Below, piece by piece: positions 5,469 through 5,943 of a stretch of DNA of 5,943 nucleotides (the stretch's first letter is position 1; each line of letters opens with the position of its first letter). Source of the DNA: CAZIOQ01 sp964540975. Lineage in GTDB: Bacteria > Patescibacteriota > Microgenomatia > UBA12405 > UBA6130. The notes under the pieces are model-generated. The model was not told the DNA's origin and did no database searches. It worked only from the letters and a program-made list of their open reading frames with translations. The position numbers were made by a program, and so were the translations under genes. The stretch lies in assembly GCA_964540975.1 (NCBI GenBank), contig CAZIOQ010000038.1, positions 1 to 5,943 of the forward strand, in the 5' to 3' direction.

Positions 5469-5943
5469 ATGAGAAAAAGACAAAAACTACTTTTATTTAT
5501 TCTATTAATCGGAGGATTTTTAGTTAGATTATATAAAATTAATGCCCCTTTGGCTGATTGGCATTCTTGGAGACAAGCGGATACCGCTGCAGTAGCAAGA
5601 AATTTTATCAAACAAGGATACGACCTTATTCATCCTCGTTTTGATGATCTCTCTAATATTCCTTCTGGTAAAGATAATCCTGAAGGATATCGATTCGTTG
5701 AATTTCCAATCTATAACTTTCTCCATGCTTTGTTTTTTCAAATCCTTAAATTTTTAAATATCAACTGGTTAACATTTGAAGGCGAAGGAAGAATTATTAG
5801 TATATTTTTTTGGCTCCTCGGGGGATATTTTTTATTCAAAATCACACAATTATTATTTAATAACAGACTTGCTTTTTTAAGCTTATTTTTCTTCCTTTTT
5901 CTTCCTTATGGAATTTTTTATTCAAGAACAATTCTTCCCGAAC
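5469..5943 (+). CDS. GT39/ArnT-like membrane glycosyltransferase, 3'-truncated by window edge
   Basis: The first 158 codons of a GT-C type multi-pass glycosyltransferase, which would transfer a sugar from a polyprenyl-phosphate donor on the outer side of the membrane. It starts MRKRQK followed by a membrane segment (about 7-22). The first outer loop contains D30-W-H-S-W-R35-Q-A-D38-T-A-A-V-A-R-N-F, a layout typical of GT39/PMT-like (DUF2723/ArnT-like) proteins. F-V-E-F-P-I-Y-N-F (76-84) recalls the E-x-P-x-Y element that follows the first loop in that fold. Further hydrophobic segments lie at about 84-98, 109-128 and 134-150. The ATG is 8 nt after the stop of the polymerase/ligase gene, without a clear Shine-Dalgarno sequence, so it probably relies on the shared transcript. 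The frame is open to the last base. The glycan or protein acceptor cannot be determined from this part. Confidence 0.8.
   Translation, partial: MRKRQKLLLFILLIGGFLVRLYKINAPLADWHSWRQADTAAVARNFIKQGYDLIHPRFDDLSNIPSGKDNPEGYRFVEFPIYNFLHALFFQILKFLNINWLTFEGEGRIISIFFWLLGGYFLFKITQLLFNNRLAFLSLFFFLFLPYGIFYSRTILPE

Noticed and set aside
5529..5741. Minus-strand open frame of 70 codons
   Set aside because: It is antisense to the start of the GT39-like gene, whose sense frame has the D-x4-R-x2-D loop and membrane segments.
1..5943. CRISPR arrays, tRNA or rRNA genes, insertion sequences
   Set aside because: I saw no regularly spaced long repeats, tRNA-like cloverleaf signatures, rRNA-like stretches or transposase motifs on either strand.

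Overview
This is an AT-rich window (roughly one third G+C by eye) in which every gene lies on the plus strand. It carries part of a cell-surface polysaccharide cluster. The dense overlapping packing, A/T-ending codons, short uncharacterised membrane protein and mix of GT4, GT2, polymerase/ligase and GT39-like genes suggest a Candidate Phyla Radiation (Patescibacteria) genome, most likely the Microgenomates group. That assignment is an inference from style and from remembered families, not from a marker gene. TGA acts as an ordinary stop at the ends of four genes (502, 1668, 2299, 3057), which argues against the Gracilibacteria/Absconditabacteria recoded lineages.

Layout: (1) the C-terminal part of a GT4 glycosyltransferase, 2-502; (2) a complete GT4 glycosyltransferase, 499-1668, whose donor-domain tail closely resembles that of gene 1; (3) a hexapeptide-repeat O-acyltransferase, 1655-2299; (4) a 179-bp G+C-rich island, 2300-2478, with an imperfect 48-nt tandem repeat, alternative hairpins and a 59-codon open frame of doubtful status; (5) a two-anchor membrane protein of unknown function, 2479-3057; (6) a GT2 rhamnosyltransferase-like enzyme best started at GTG 3054; (7) a Wzy/WaaL-type O-antigen polymerase/ligase-like membrane protein, 3949-5460; (8) the start of a GT39-like membrane glycosyltransferase, 5469 to the window edge.

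The genes overlap by 4, 14, 4 and 47 nt or are separated by 8 nt, and no convincing internal promoter or terminator is visible, so they are probably one transcript with translational coupling. A coherent model is that the cytoplasmic GT4 and GT2 enzymes and the acyltransferase build and decorate a lipid-linked glycan. The Wzy/WaaL-like protein would then polymerise or transfer it outside the membrane, and the GT39-like enzyme would use polyprenyl-phosphate sugars on the outer face. No flippase or priming enzyme is visible here; these may lie outside the window.

I see no clearly new system. The points most worth following are the G+C-rich structured island with its hidden small frame, the uncharacterised two-anchor protein, a degenerate heptanucleotide repeat inside the GT2 gene, and a Pro/Thr-rich duplicated segment in the outer loop of the polymerase/ligase, which also has Asp where WaaL ligases have their motif His.
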